DNA of 64,000 nt from assembly GCF_003854895.1 (NCBI RefSeq), contig NZ_CP033966.1:1488001-1552000 (forward strand). Direction: 5' to 3'. Origin of the DNA: Pigmentiphaga sp. H8. Lineage in GTDB: Bacteria > Pseudomonadota > Gammaproteobacteria > Burkholderiales > Burkholderiaceae_B. Shown here one piece after another: positions 49,395 to 58,062 of the stretch (its first letter is position 1; each line of letters begins with the position of its first letter). Made by a program: the position numbers and the translations under genes. The notes under the pieces are model-generated. The model saw nothing but the letters and a program-made list of their open reading frames with translations, did no database searches and was not told where the DNA came from.

Positions 49395-50138
49395 TCAGAT
49401 CTCCACCACCAGTTCCGGATCGAATTCCCCGTTCTCGCCCGGGTAGCCGCCCGGGTTCGCCACCACGCGCGCCTTGCCGATGCGATAGTCGAAACAGGTG
49501 TGGGTATGGCCGTGTATCCAGAGGTCGGCCTTGGCCGCCAGGTCGTCCAGGTTGGACGAGAAGGCCGGCGACAACTGGTTGCCCTTGTATTGCTGCGGCA
49601 CCGAGCGTTCGCTAGGGGCATGGTGAGTGACCACCACCGTGCGGCCGGCGTAGGGCGTGTCCAGCTGCTGGTCCAGCCAGGCACGGGCGGTCCGGTGCAG
49701 GGCGATGCAGGCCGTTGGCGTGAACGTGCCCTGGTCGGTGTCGATGCAGCTGAAATCCGGCATCACGCGCACGGCCATGGCTTGCGCGAGTTCATCGCCG
49801 GGCGATCCATACAGCGCGAAATCGGCCCATAGCGTGGCGCCCAGGAAACGCACGCCGTCCAGCTCCACCGCCTCGTTCTGCAGCAGGTGCACGCCGTGCC
49901 GGCGCGCGGTCTCGCGCATCTTGCGATCCAGCCTGCCCATGTGGGCGGAATAGAACTCGTGGTTGCCCGGCACGTAGATGACCGGCGTCTTGCCGAAGGC
50001 CCGGCCGGCCCACGCGATGCCGAGGTCGTGCGTATGGATGTCGCCGGCCAGCACGACCAGGTCGGCGTCGACGTCGGGCAGCGGGCGATTGCCGTTGAAG
50101 TGTTCGTGGTGGAGGTCGGAAAGGACTCTTAGGCGCAT
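49395..50138 (-). CDS. Calcineurin-like metallophosphoesterase
   Basis: A 247-residue phosphoesterase with all metal-site blocks: SDLHHEHF (D8, H10), VVLAGDIH, VPGNHEFY, VTHHAPS and WIHGHTHTCFDYR. Cytoplasmic, no signal peptide. It may act on nucleotides or phosphodiesters; with UgpQ next door a phospholipid-headgroup role is possible, but that is only context. It is divergent from the pilus operon, which begins 113 bp away. Confidence 0.92.
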   Translation of the reverse strand: MRLRVLSDLHHEHFNGNRPLPDVDADLVVLAGDIHTHDLGIAWAGRAFGKTPVIYVPGNHEFYSAHMGRLDRKMRETARRHGVHLLQNEAVELDGVRFLGATLWADFALYGSPGDELAQAMAVRVMPDFSCIDTDQGTFTPTACIALHRTARAWLDQQLDTPYAGRTVVVTHHAPSERSVPQQYKGNQLSPAFSSNLDDLAAKADLWIHGHTHTCFDYRIGKARVVANPGGYPGENGEFDPELVVEI

Positions 50139-50251
50139 GGGACAAATACGACCTTACGTACGTGGTTCACACGCTACTCGCACCCTGGCACGTGCGGCAC
50201 GATGCAGCCTTGGACGCGGCCTGGGCCGCGACGCTTTACCAAGGGTCCATT

Positions 50252-51046
50252 ATGCATCCGTGCCGTATTGCCGTCTCCGTCGTTGCGTCGTTCGCCTGCG
50301 GAACCGCCGCCGCGCAAGCCCTGCCGGCACCTGCCGGCACGGATGGCGCTTTCGATTTCTCCTATCGCATCGCGGGTGACAAACGCGTCGCCCCCGTGCA
50401 GGTCTTCGACGACGGGCGGCAGACCTATCTGCAATTCCGGGTCGGGCAGGTGCTGCCCGCCGTCTTCAGCGTGGGGCCCCAGGGCGAAAGGCTGGCACCG
50501 GTGGCCTGGCAGGGCGGATACGCGGTGGTGGCCGGCACGGCTCGCGAGTACTTGCTGCGGATAGGCGAGGTCGTGGCGCGAGCGCAGTATCACGGACGCG
50601 CTGCCCGTTCCGGCGCCGATGCCCCCATCAATAGGGAAGGCTATCCCGCCGATCTGGACGAGCCGGCGGTCGCGCTGGCGTCCGCTCGATCGCCTACCGC
50701 CGCGGCCGGTGCGGGACGTGCCGCCGTGGATCCTGCTCCCGTCCGCCGCGCCGCGTACGATGCCACGCCGGCCGACCGGACCATGCGCCAGGCCCTGCGT
50801 CGTTGGGCCACGGCGGCCGGCTGGACATTCGAGCCCGAACACTGGACGGTCGACGTCGATATCCCATTGGCCGGATCGGCCAGCCTGGGCAGCGATTTCA
50901 AGTCGGCCGTGCGCGAACTGCTGGCGTCCACCGAACTGTCCGCCCATCCCTTGCAGCCGTGCTTCTATTCCAATCGCGTGCTGCGCGTCGTTCCCCATGC
51001 CGAGTCGTGCGACCGTACCAGCGCGCCGGCCGGACGCCAGGGGTAG
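50252..51046 (+). CDS. pilL: Type IVb pilus PilL-like protein with TcpQ C-terminal domain
   Basis: A 264-residue exported protein. Signal peptide at residues 1-24 (ending GTAAAQA). Residues about 35-110 (FDFSYRIAGDKRVAPVQVFD, then LQFRVGQVLPAVFSVGPQGE) resemble the CagX/VirB9-like beta domain of PilL. After a variable Ala-rich linker, residues about 175-258 form a TcpQ domain (MRQALRRWATAAGWTFEPEH ... LQPCFYSNRVLRVV). TcpQ-type proteins help the secretin assemble. ATG 50252 is preferred because the signal peptide starts there; a GTG at 50162 would add 30 unrelated residues. First gene of the pilus operon. Confidence 0.8.
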   Translation: MHPCRIAVSVVASFACGTAAAQALPAPAGTDGAFDFSYRIAGDKRVAPVQVFDDGRQTYLQFRVGQVLPAVFSVGPQGERLAPVAWQGGYAVVAGTAREYLLRIGEVVARAQYHGRAARSGADAPINREGYPADLDEPAVALASARSPTAAAGAGRAAVDPAPVRRAAYDATPADRTMRQALRRWATAAGWTFEPEHWTVDVDIPLAGSASLGSDFKSAVRELLASTELSAHPLQPCFYSNRVLRVVPHAESCDRTSAPAGRQG

Positions 51047-51049
51047 ACC

Positions 51050-52645
51050 ATGGCCAGGTTTCGCAACACTTGTCCGCTCCTGCTGATTGCTCTCCTCACG
51101 CCGGGCTGCGGACAGCTCGACGCCATGCGCCACATCGACGCCGATGCGGCGCGCGCCTCCGACAACATCGCTGCCGCCCGCATTCCGTTCCAGCAGGCCG
51201 TGGCGGGCGAGCGCGAGCGAATGCGGGCGCAGGAGGTCGGCCGTCCGTGGCTGGCGGGCCGGCCCCAGCCGCTGTCGCGCGAGGTCACGCTGCCCGAGGC
51301 GCTCCGGGCCTCGGTCGAGACCGCCTTGATGTTCCCAGGGGGCCGGGTCGATCTGTCCACGCTGGGCGAGCAGATCGCGCTCGCCACCGGCATACAGGTA
51401 CGCGTCCGGCCGGAGGCCTTGCTGCCCCAGGACGCATTCCTCCCACGCCTGACCCTGGCTCAGGCGGCGGTAGCGGGGCCGCCGGCCGTCGCGCAGGTCA
51501 GCCTGCCCACTGGCCTGCATCCGTTGCCCCGCCTGCTGGATCTGGCAGCCAGCAGGTTGGGCGTCCATTGGAAGTACGAGGCCGGCGCCATCGTCTTCTT
51601 CCGCACGGATACCCGCGTCTTCAATGTCCGTGCGCTCACGCTGAAGGCCTCCGCGGCGGCCAGCCTGGGGCGCGCGGCGGGCGGCAGCGCCGGCGCTTTC
51701 GAAAGCACCTCTTCCACGCGCATCGAGTCCGGTGGCAGCGACGCATTGGGCGCGGTCAAGGCCAAGCTCGAGCCCTTTCTTACCCGTGCCGGCACCCTGG
51801 TGGCCAACGGAGATGCCTCCGGGCTCATCGTCGTCACCGACACGCCCGAGGCGCTGGACCGCGTCGCGACATTCCTGGAGCGCGAGAACAAGGCCTTGAC
51901 CCGGCGCGTGCGCCTGATGTTCGAGGAGATCGAACTGGTGGCCAGGAACCAGACCGAGCAGGGCATAGACTGGAACCTGATCTATCGCCGCACGCGGGAT
52001 GCCGCGCAAGCGGGCTCGCCGGCATCGCTGGTGTCGGACGTAGCGGGGTCGGGCCTGGGCCTGTCCATCACCGGTGGCCGCTGGGACGGTTCGGCGGTGG
52101 TGCTGAAGGCCCTGAGCGAAATCGCCACCATCACCCGCCATACCACGGTGCCCTTGCAGACCCTGAACCGGCGGCCGGTCACGCATGCGGTGCGCACCAC
52201 GTTCACCTACATCGACCAGGTGCAGGTCACCACCGTGGCGTCGTCGGCGGGAACATCCACCGCGCCGTCGGTCACGCAAAAGGAGGAAACCGTCGGGTCT
52301 TTCCTGACCGTGATCCCCGATGCGCAGGACGACGGCCAGATCCTGCTCACCATCGCCTACGACAACACGGTCGCCCAGCCGCTCAAAACCCTGACCTTCG
52401 GCGCCAGCGGCAACCAGGTGCAGTTGCAGCAGAAAACCGTGGACGGCATGGGCACCGTGCAACAGGTCGAGCTGCGGCCCGGGCAGCCCGTACTGGTATC
52501 GGGGTTCGAGCGGTCGCAGGACCAGTACGACAAGCGCCGGCTGGACGACGGGGCACCCATGCTGCTGGGCGGCTCGGGCAAAACCGCGCGCGAGCGCCGC
52601 AATACGGTCGTGCTGATCACGGCGCAGGTCGAGGAAGGCTTCTGA
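51050..52645 (+). CDS. pilN: Type IVb pilus secretin lipoprotein (PilN)
   Basis: A 531-residue outer-membrane secretin of the R64 PilN/BfpB class. Its N-terminus MARFRNTCPLLLIALLTPGC is a lipoprotein-like signal (Cys20). An STN-like region lies near residues 100-190, a secretin N1-type module around 200-300 (RTGTLVANGDASGLIVVTDTP style), and the secretin domain at 370-531, with TVGSFLTVIPDAQDDGQILL and the closing RERRNTVVLITAQVEEGF. It forms the pilus exit pore. It starts 3 bp after pilL and 4 bp of non-overlap precede pilO, consistent with one transcript. Confidence 0.9.
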   Translation: MARFRNTCPLLLIALLTPGCGQLDAMRHIDADAARASDNIAAARIPFQQAVAGERERMRAQEVGRPWLAGRPQPLSREVTLPEALRASVETALMFPGGRVDLSTLGEQIALATGIQVRVRPEALLPQDAFLPRLTLAQAAVAGPPAVAQVSLPTGLHPLPRLLDLAASRLGVHWKYEAGAIVFFRTDTRVFNVRALTLKASAAASLGRAAGGSAGAFESTSSTRIESGGSDALGAVKAKLEPFLTRAGTLVANGDASGLIVVTDTPEALDRVATFLERENKALTRRVRLMFEEIELVARNQTEQGIDWNLIYRRTRDAAQAGSPASLVSDVAGSGLGLSITGGRWDGSAVVLKALSEIATITRHTTVPLQTLNRRPVTHAVRTTFTYIDQVQVTTVASSAGTSTAPSVTQKEETVGSFLTVIPDAQDDGQILLTIAYDNTVAQPLKTLTFGASGNQVQLQQKTVDGMGTVQQVELRPGQPVLVSGFERSQDQYDKRRLDDGAPMLLGGSGKTARERRNTVVLITAQVEEGF

Positions 52646-52651
52646 CTCGCC

Positions 52652-53965
52652 ATGAACGACTACGTCCTGCTTCGATTCGACGGCGACGAACGCGTGCTGG
52701 TCCTGGGCATGCGCTGGCACACCATCCTGGGCAGCAGGCTGGACCAGCGGGCGCGGCAAAAGGCCAGGGAGGTGAAAGCGTCGCACCATGCCCATGCGCC
52801 GGGTTCGGAGGCCGTTGGCGTGATCCGGCTGAACCGGGCTGACCGCGGCCTGGCGGAACTGCTTCATAGCGGGGCGCTGGCTTTCGCGTCGGACCACCGG
52901 CAGGGAGTCGTCGCCTTGCGGGCGGAACTGCCCGATGGGCGTATCTGGGTGGTGGCCGCCCAGGGCGGCAAGGTTCTCACGCACTCCGACCGGGTCTACG
53001 ACAGCGCCGCCGATGCCCAGGTCGCCCTGGACGGCCTGACGGCGCATCACGGCGACGAACTCGTCATCCTGGACGCCGCTGCCGGCCACTCTGGGGAGGC
53101 CGCCTTGCCGGCCTTGCTGGGCGACGTGGCGACCGCGTACCGGCTCCAACCCTGCGGCTGGAGCATGCCGACGATTCCCCGGCCGCTGGTCGTCGCGGCG
53201 CTGGGATGCGCCGCGGCATTCCTGCTGCGCAGCGGCTGGGACTGGTATCGCCATCTGGATGGCGCCAGGGCGCCCGCGCCGGTCAGCATCGATCCCGAGG
53301 CGGCCTGGGCCCAGGTGTACGAAACCTTACGCCAACGGATACGCCTGCATGCCGAGAACGACGGGCTGGCCGTGCTGGACGCGTTGGCCGAGCTGCCCGC
53401 CGAGCTTGGCGGGTGGGGACTGTCTTCCGCGCAGTGCACGCGCGGTACGGAGCCGGGGTGGGCCTGCCGGGCTCGATATGACCGGGTCCATCGGTTGGCT
53501 ACCAATGCCAGCTTTCTCGCGGCGCGCCCTTCGGGCTGGAGCGAGACGTGGCAGCCCTTGGATACCGTGGTGGCCCGGTTCGCCGTCGCCGGCGGCGGGC
53601 AAGCGCTGGAGCCATCGCGGCTCAGGAGCCGGTCCGAGCACGATGACAAGACCATCACCGCGCTGCAACAGGTCCTGCCGTTGATGTCGGGCGCGACGCT
53701 GGGGGAAACGGTGCCCGTGCGGCTGGAGCCTCCACGCGATGAGTACGGCGTCGCCCTGGCCGCGCCACCGTCGATGCCGGCCATCTCCGAGCGGCCGCTG
53801 GCCCTGGAAGGACCGCTGCGGTCGATGTTCCTGATACCGGGGCTGCTGGCGAACCAGATCGAATGGCGCGCGGTATCGCTCAATGTCGATGCCGCGGCCG
53901 AACTTTCCTTGAACCGGAGCCGGCTCATGGCCGGCATGTCTGGAGTCCTCTATGCGCGCGACTGA
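52652..53965 (+). CDS. pilO: Type IVb pilus assembly protein PilO
   Basis: A 437-residue inner-membrane protein matching the R64 PilO2 layout: a cytoplasmic N-terminal domain of about 165 residues, one transmembrane helix (RPLVVAALGCAAAFLLRSGW, about residues 173-192), and a periplasmic domain of about 240 residues containing two cysteine pairs (CTRGTEPGWAC among them). It is thought to link the inner-membrane platform to the secretin. Position between the secretin and PilP supports the call. The stop overlaps pilP by 14 bp. Confidence 0.8.
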   Translation: MNDYVLLRFDGDERVLVLGMRWHTILGSRLDQRARQKAREVKASHHAHAPGSEAVGVIRLNRADRGLAELLHSGALAFASDHRQGVVALRAELPDGRIWVVAAQGGKVLTHSDRVYDSAADAQVALDGLTAHHGDELVILDAAAGHSGEAALPALLGDVATAYRLQPCGWSMPTIPRPLVVAALGCAAAFLLRSGWDWYRHLDGARAPAPVSIDPEAAWAQVYETLRQRIRLHAENDGLAVLDALAELPAELGGWGLSSAQCTRGTEPGWACRARYDRVHRLATNASFLAARPSGWSETWQPLDTVVARFAVAGGGQALEPSRLRSRSEHDDKTITALQQVLPLMSGATLGETVPVRLEPPRDEYGVALAAPPSMPAISERPLALEGPLRSMFLIPGLLANQIEWRAVSLNVDAAAELSLNRSRLMAGMSGVLYARD

Positions 53966-54464
53966 GCGAAACGGGCGGTTCGCCATGGCCATGGCGGCCG
54001 TCCTGTCCCTGTTCTGTGTCCCGGTGAACGCCGCCGAAGGCGAGCTGGACAAGGTGCGCGAGATGCTGCGCATTGATACGGCGCGCGCCCTGGCCGCGGA
54101 ACGTGCCCGGCAGGCACCCGTTACCAAGGCCGCCCCCGCCCAGGCCCGCCGTGGCGACCGCGTGGTGCTGACGTCCCTGTACGGGCTGAAGGGCGCCTTG
54201 CACGCGATCGTGCAGGTCAATGGCGAACCCCGGCTCTATCGCCAGAGCGACGAGCTGCCTCGCGGTGCCACCGATGCGGCCCGGGAGTACCGGCTGCAGC
54301 GCATCGACGATGGCTGCGTCTACCTGCGCAAGGGGACCGCGGTACGGTCGGCCTGCATCCTGCCGTCCGCGCCGGGGAGCAGGATGGCGGCGGAGCCGCC
54401 CCGTGCCGCCCCCATGCCAGCGATGCAGCCGATGTTCGTGCCTCCCTTGGGAGGACGACCATGA
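53952..54464 (+). CDS. pilP: Type IVb pilus biogenesis protein PilP
   Basis: A 170-residue exported protein. Signal peptide at residues 1-28 (ending VNAAE), then a helical stretch and a small domain with VVLTSLYGLKGALHAIVQVNG and YRLQRIDDGCVYLRKGTAVRSACIL, where two cysteines may form a disulfide. Short proteins of this pattern follow PilO in R64-type systems. It overlaps pilO by 14 bp and pilQ by 4 bp (ATGA). Confidence 0.82.
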   Translation: MRATERNGRFAMAMAAVLSLFCVPVNAAEGELDKVREMLRIDTARALAAERARQAPVTKAAPAQARRGDRVVLTSLYGLKGALHAIVQVNGEPRLYRQSDELPRGATDAAREYRLQRIDDGCVYLRKGTAVRSACILPSAPGSRMAAEPPRAAPMPAMQPMFVPPLGGRP

Positions 54465-56359
54465 GCCCGCTCATCTGGGGACGGTCGGTCGTGACGTCGC
54501 TGGCAGGCAACCGTCTGAGCGCGTCGGGCGCGGCCGCGGCGTCCCGCCAGGAAGCAGGGGACGAAGTGGATGGGGCGGAAGGCGAGGCGTTTGCTGCGCT
54601 GGTCGCGCGTATGGACGGCCGCGATCAGCTCGCCCGGATGACGCCCGCCTTCAAGCGTGTGCTTCGCTCCGGATTCGACGTCGGCAGCCTGCTGGACAAG
54701 CTCTGCCCCGTCGAGCTGGAGGATGGCCGGGTAGCCTTGTTCACCGTCGACGACTATGCGCGCAGCGAGCAGATCGAGGAGTTCGAGCGCATGGTGCGGG
54801 CGCGGGGCCGGACCCTGGCCAGACCCGCGCGCATCGTGGTGCCGGCGACGCTGCTGCTGTCCATCGTACGCGGGCAGATCACGGGGGACACTTTACGTTC
54901 GCGTCGCCGGGTGCTGCTCGATCCGGTCAAGAGCGCCATGGCGTCGGCGTTCCATGACATCGTCGCCTGGGGCGCGCGCCATGGCGCCAGCGACATCCAC
55001 GTCAACCTGCGGGCGGCCCACCCCGAATCCGAGATCCGCTACACCCTGGGCGGCCGCTACGTGATGCCGGAACGATTCCGAGGCATGCAGACCAGCACGC
55101 TGCGGGAGGTGCTGGCCGTCGCCTACATGGACATACAGGGCGGAAACGGCGCCGTCTTCGATCCCATGATCGAACAGCAGGGCAGCATCCTGCACGATGT
55201 CGAAGGCGTGTCCTTCATGCTGCGCTGGGCATCGCTGGCCACCGACGCGGGCGCCTCGGTCACCATGCGGCTGCTAAGGATGGACATGCGCCAGCAGCCG
55301 CCGGATTTCGCCCGGCTCGGGTATCTGCCTTCGCAGATCCGGGTCCTGGAACGGGCGCTGGTCGCCGAGGGCGGGGCGATCGTGCTCGCGGGGGTAGTCG
55401 GGTCCGGCAAATCGACCACCATCGCTTCGATGATGTCCCGCATCCCGCCTACCCGCAAGGTCATCACGCTCGAAGACCCGGTCGAATATCTCATCCCCAA
55501 CGCGCTCCAGAACAGCGTCAGCAGATCGCTCGACGGCACGGTGTCCAACGAATTCGACGCCAAGCTCAAGACCATCAAGCGGTCCGCGATGAATGACCTG
55601 CTCATCGGCGAGATACGCGACCATTCCACGGGCAGGGCCTTCATGGACCTCGCCAGTTCGGGCAGCAACCTGTACACCACGACGCACGCGGGCGGCGCCG
55701 CGCTGATCCCGGACCGCCTGGCCTCGGATTTCATCGGCGTCTCCCGCAGGCTGCTGGCGACGCCCGGGATCCTGAAGCTTCTCGTCTACCAGACTCTGCT
55801 GCCGGTGCTGTGCCGGCACTGTGCCTTGCCGCTGACCGCGTTGTTCGAGCGCGATGGCGCGGCCGCGGGCTCCGGCCCGGGAAACGCCCACTGGCGACGC
55901 TACGCCGATCGGCTGCATGCCCTGTATGCGCTGGACATCCCGGCGCTGAGGGTGCGCAACCCCGATGGTTGCCCCGCTTGCCGGCAGAGCAGCCTGGTGG
56001 AACTGCACGGCTATGCAGGCCGCACCGTCGCCGCCGAGATGATCGACCCTTCCGTCGACGACGGCTTCCTGCGGCTGGTGCGCGATGCGGATACGCTGGC
56101 GCTGCGCGATTACTTCCGCTTCCAGCGCCGCAGTGCGTTCGACCATGCCGACATGACGGGCAAGACGGCCATGGAGTGCGCGGTCTACAAGTCATCGCAA
56201 GGCTTGGTCGATCCGCGCGACATCGAGCCCCGGTTCGTCAGTTTCGAGACGGTTGAACTGCGCAGGAGCCGGACCTCGCGGGTGGCGCCTGGACGCCGGC
56301 GGCCGCGCAGGCTGGCATCCGGCCGCGTCCCGGCGCCCATCGGACGCCGCTACGCATGA
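54461..56359 (+). CDS. pilQ: Type IVb pilus extension ATPase (PilQ of R64 type)
   Basis: A 632-residue secretion ATPase of the GspE/VirB11 superfamily that powers pilus assembly. ASDIH (176-180) opens the N-terminal alpha/beta domain; Walker A is GVVGSGKST (311-319); ITLEDPVEY is the Asp box; LLIGEIRDHSTG the Walker B region; TTHAGG the His box. Paired CxxC motifs (CRHC and CPAC) in the C-terminal part could bind zinc, as in PilB-type ATPases. Its longer basic tail (RRSRTSRVAPGRRRPRR) is unusual. The gene overlaps both neighbours by ATGA. In the type IVa naming system PilQ means the secretin; here R64 naming is used. Confidence 0.9.
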   Translation: MSPLIWGRSVVTSLAGNRLSASGAAAASRQEAGDEVDGAEGEAFAALVARMDGRDQLARMTPAFKRVLRSGFDVGSLLDKLCPVELEDGRVALFTVDDYARSEQIEEFERMVRARGRTLARPARIVVPATLLLSIVRGQITGDTLRSRRRVLLDPVKSAMASAFHDIVAWGARHGASDIHVNLRAAHPESEIRYTLGGRYVMPERFRGMQTSTLREVLAVAYMDIQGGNGAVFDPMIEQQGSILHDVEGVSFMLRWASLATDAGASVTMRLLRMDMRQQPPDFARLGYLPSQIRVLERALVAEGGAIVLAGVVGSGKSTTIASMMSRIPPTRKVITLEDPVEYLIPNALQNSVSRSLDGTVSNEFDAKLKTIKRSAMNDLLIGEIRDHSTGRAFMDLASSGSNLYTTTHAGGAALIPDRLASDFIGVSRRLLATPGILKLLVYQTLLPVLCRHCALPLTALFERDGAAAGSGPGNAHWRRYADRLHALYALDIPALRVRNPDGCPACRQSSLVELHGYAGRTVAAEMIDPSVDDGFLRLVRDADTLALRDYFRFQRRSAFDHADMTGKTAMECAVYKSSQGLVDPRDIEPRFVSFETVELRRSRTSRVAPGRRRPRRLASGRVPAPIGRRYA

Positions 56360-57459
56360 CCACGCATCGCGAACGCGCGCGCGTCGCCTGGTGCGCGGCG
56401 CGGTTCAGGCCCGGGCGCGCCGACTACTACGACTATCTGGCCGATGTCATGGAGGCCAGCAACGGCCGCAAGACGCTGCGCGACATCTTCCTGGACGATG
56501 CCCGGCGCTACGCGGGCCATGCGCGGGGCGTGCTGTCGGCCTATTGGGCAACGCGCTACCAGAACGTTGGCGGAGATCTGCACGAGACCCTGCGCTCGAC
56601 GCTGCCAGACGACGACCTGGGCCTGCTCCGGATGGCCCAGCGGGGAGGGGCCGGCGCGCTCGAACAGACCTTGCGCGATGTGGCGGCGGTGACGCGGCTG
56701 GCGGATGAAGCCCGGCGCACGCTGACCGCCACCCTGTCGGCAGCGCTTGCCGCCGTGCTCGTCTCGTTCGGGATGGCCGTCGCCGTGCCGCTGTTCACGG
56801 TGCCGCGCCTGAAGCGTGCGTTCGGCGCCGTTCCCGACGAATTCCTGGGCAGCCTGACCCGGCGGCTCTATGCCTTTGCCGAGTTCATCCACGGCAACCT
56901 GTTCGTATCGGCGTTGGCATTGGGCCTGGTCGTCTATTTCGTGGGCTGGTCCCTGCCCAATCTCACCGGCCGCGTTCGCCGGGTGCTGGACCGGCATTTC
57001 ATCTGGCGCCTTTATCGGGACCTGCAGGGCATACGCTTCCTGGCGTCGCTGGCGACCATGGTCAAGCGCCGGGGCAACGTCAGCACGGCGCTGCGCGAGG
57101 CGCTGGAGCTGCAGGTGGAGGGCGCCAATCCATGGCGGCGCTGGCACCTGGAAAGGATGATCGCCAACATCGACGATGGCCGCGTGGGCAGCGCCACGTT
57201 CGACACCGGCATCGTCGAGCCCGAAACCCTGTGGTTCCTGGCCGACCTGATCGCGGCGCGCGGCATGGACAGCGCCTTGCAGCAGACGCGCGTGCGCCTG
57301 GAAGAGCGCTCGCTGCGGCAGGTGGCCAGGAGGGCGATGGCGGCCCGCTGGGTGCTGCTGCTGGCTGCCGTCGGCGTCGCATTGTCGCTGGTCTTCTGGC
57401 ATGTCGGCGTCGTCAACGAAATGCGTTCCGCTTTGACCAACTACTACTCCAGCCGATGA
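56356..57459 (+). CDS. pilR: Type IVb pilus inner-membrane platform protein (PilR, GspF/TadC type)
   Basis: A 367-residue polytopic protein. Helices are seen at about residues 118-145 (LSAALAAVLVSFGMAVAVPL), 175-198 (FVSALALGLVVYFVGWSL) and 332-355 (WVLLLAAVGVALSLVFWHVG), with two cytoplasmic GspF-like domains before each pair. It anchors the pilus machine and interacts with the ATPase. It overlaps pilQ (ATGA) and is followed 10 bp later by pilS. Confidence 0.88.
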   Translation: MTTHRERARVAWCAARFRPGRADYYDYLADVMEASNGRKTLRDIFLDDARRYAGHARGVLSAYWATRYQNVGGDLHETLRSTLPDDDLGLLRMAQRGGAGALEQTLRDVAAVTRLADEARRTLTATLSAALAAVLVSFGMAVAVPLFTVPRLKRAFGAVPDEFLGSLTRRLYAFAEFIHGNLFVSALALGLVVYFVGWSLPNLTGRVRRVLDRHFIWRLYRDLQGIRFLASLATMVKRRGNVSTALREALELQVEGANPWRRWHLERMIANIDDGRVGSATFDTGIVEPETLWFLADLIAARGMDSALQQTRVRLEERSLRQVARRAMAARWVLLLAAVGVALSLVFWHVGVVNEMRSALTNYYSSR

Positions 57460-57469
57460 GGTATCACGC

Positions 57470-58054
57470 ATGTCTCACTTTCTCCACGCTCGTCCCGCCC
57501 GCCAGCAGGGCTTCACCCTGGTCGAGGTCGCCATCGTCGCCGCCATCGTCCTGATCGCGGCCATCATCGGCATCCCTGCCATCAACGGCTACATCATCGA
57601 GAACAAGGTCCCGGCGGTGGGGCAGGAACTGCACCGCTTCATCGCGCGAGCCAAGGTCTCCAGCCAGGGGTTGGGCAATACGCCCTATACGGGCATGGGC
57701 ATCGCCCAACTCGCCAATTCACTGCGCAGCAGCAGCGTCATCACCGTGGCGGGAACGGGCTCCACGGCCACGGTCCGCCACGGCCTGGGGGCGACGGACG
57801 GCCGGATCGTGCTCGCCGCCGATACCATCACCTCGTCCGGAGACGCCTTCGGGCTGACGCTGGACAAGGTCAACGAAGCGGCCTGCCCCGGGCTGGCGGC
57901 CGTCATGCAGCGGGTGTCCGAGCGCATCGTCATCAATAGCGTCACGGTCAAGCAGCCGGGCACGGGCGGTGCGGCGGGAGCCTACAACGCCGTGGGCGCG
58001 GATGCCGCCTGCACCAGCGGCGACACGAACTCATTTTCCTTTACGGCCCGCTAG
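57470..58054 (+). CDS. pilS: Type IVb major prepilin (PilS)
   Basis: A 194-residue prepilin. A 14-residue leader ends in RQQG; cleavage before F15 gives mature FTLVEVAIVAAIVLIAAIIG, with the essential Glu at mature position 5. The C-terminal globular domain has two cysteines (in EAACPGLAAV and DAACTSG) that can form the D-region disulfide. Size and leader agree with R64 PilS. A prepilin peptidase is not encoded in the operon, so processing must rely on an enzyme from elsewhere. Confidence 0.92.
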   Translation: MSHFLHARPARQQGFTLVEVAIVAAIVLIAAIIGIPAINGYIIENKVPAVGQELHRFIARAKVSSQGLGNTPYTGMGIAQLANSLRSSSVITVAGTGSTATVRHGLGATDGRIVLAADTITSSGDAFGLTLDKVNEAACPGLAAVMQRVSERIVINSVTVKQPGTGGAAGAYNAVGADAACTSGDTNSFSFTAR

Positions 58055-58062
58055 GACACGCC

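Noticed and set aside
50174..53254. 1,026-codon minus-strand open frame opposite the pilus genes
   Set aside because: No recognisable motifs and low-complexity His/Gly/Arg content; the plus strand carries pilL, pilN and pilO with family motifs and ribosome sites.
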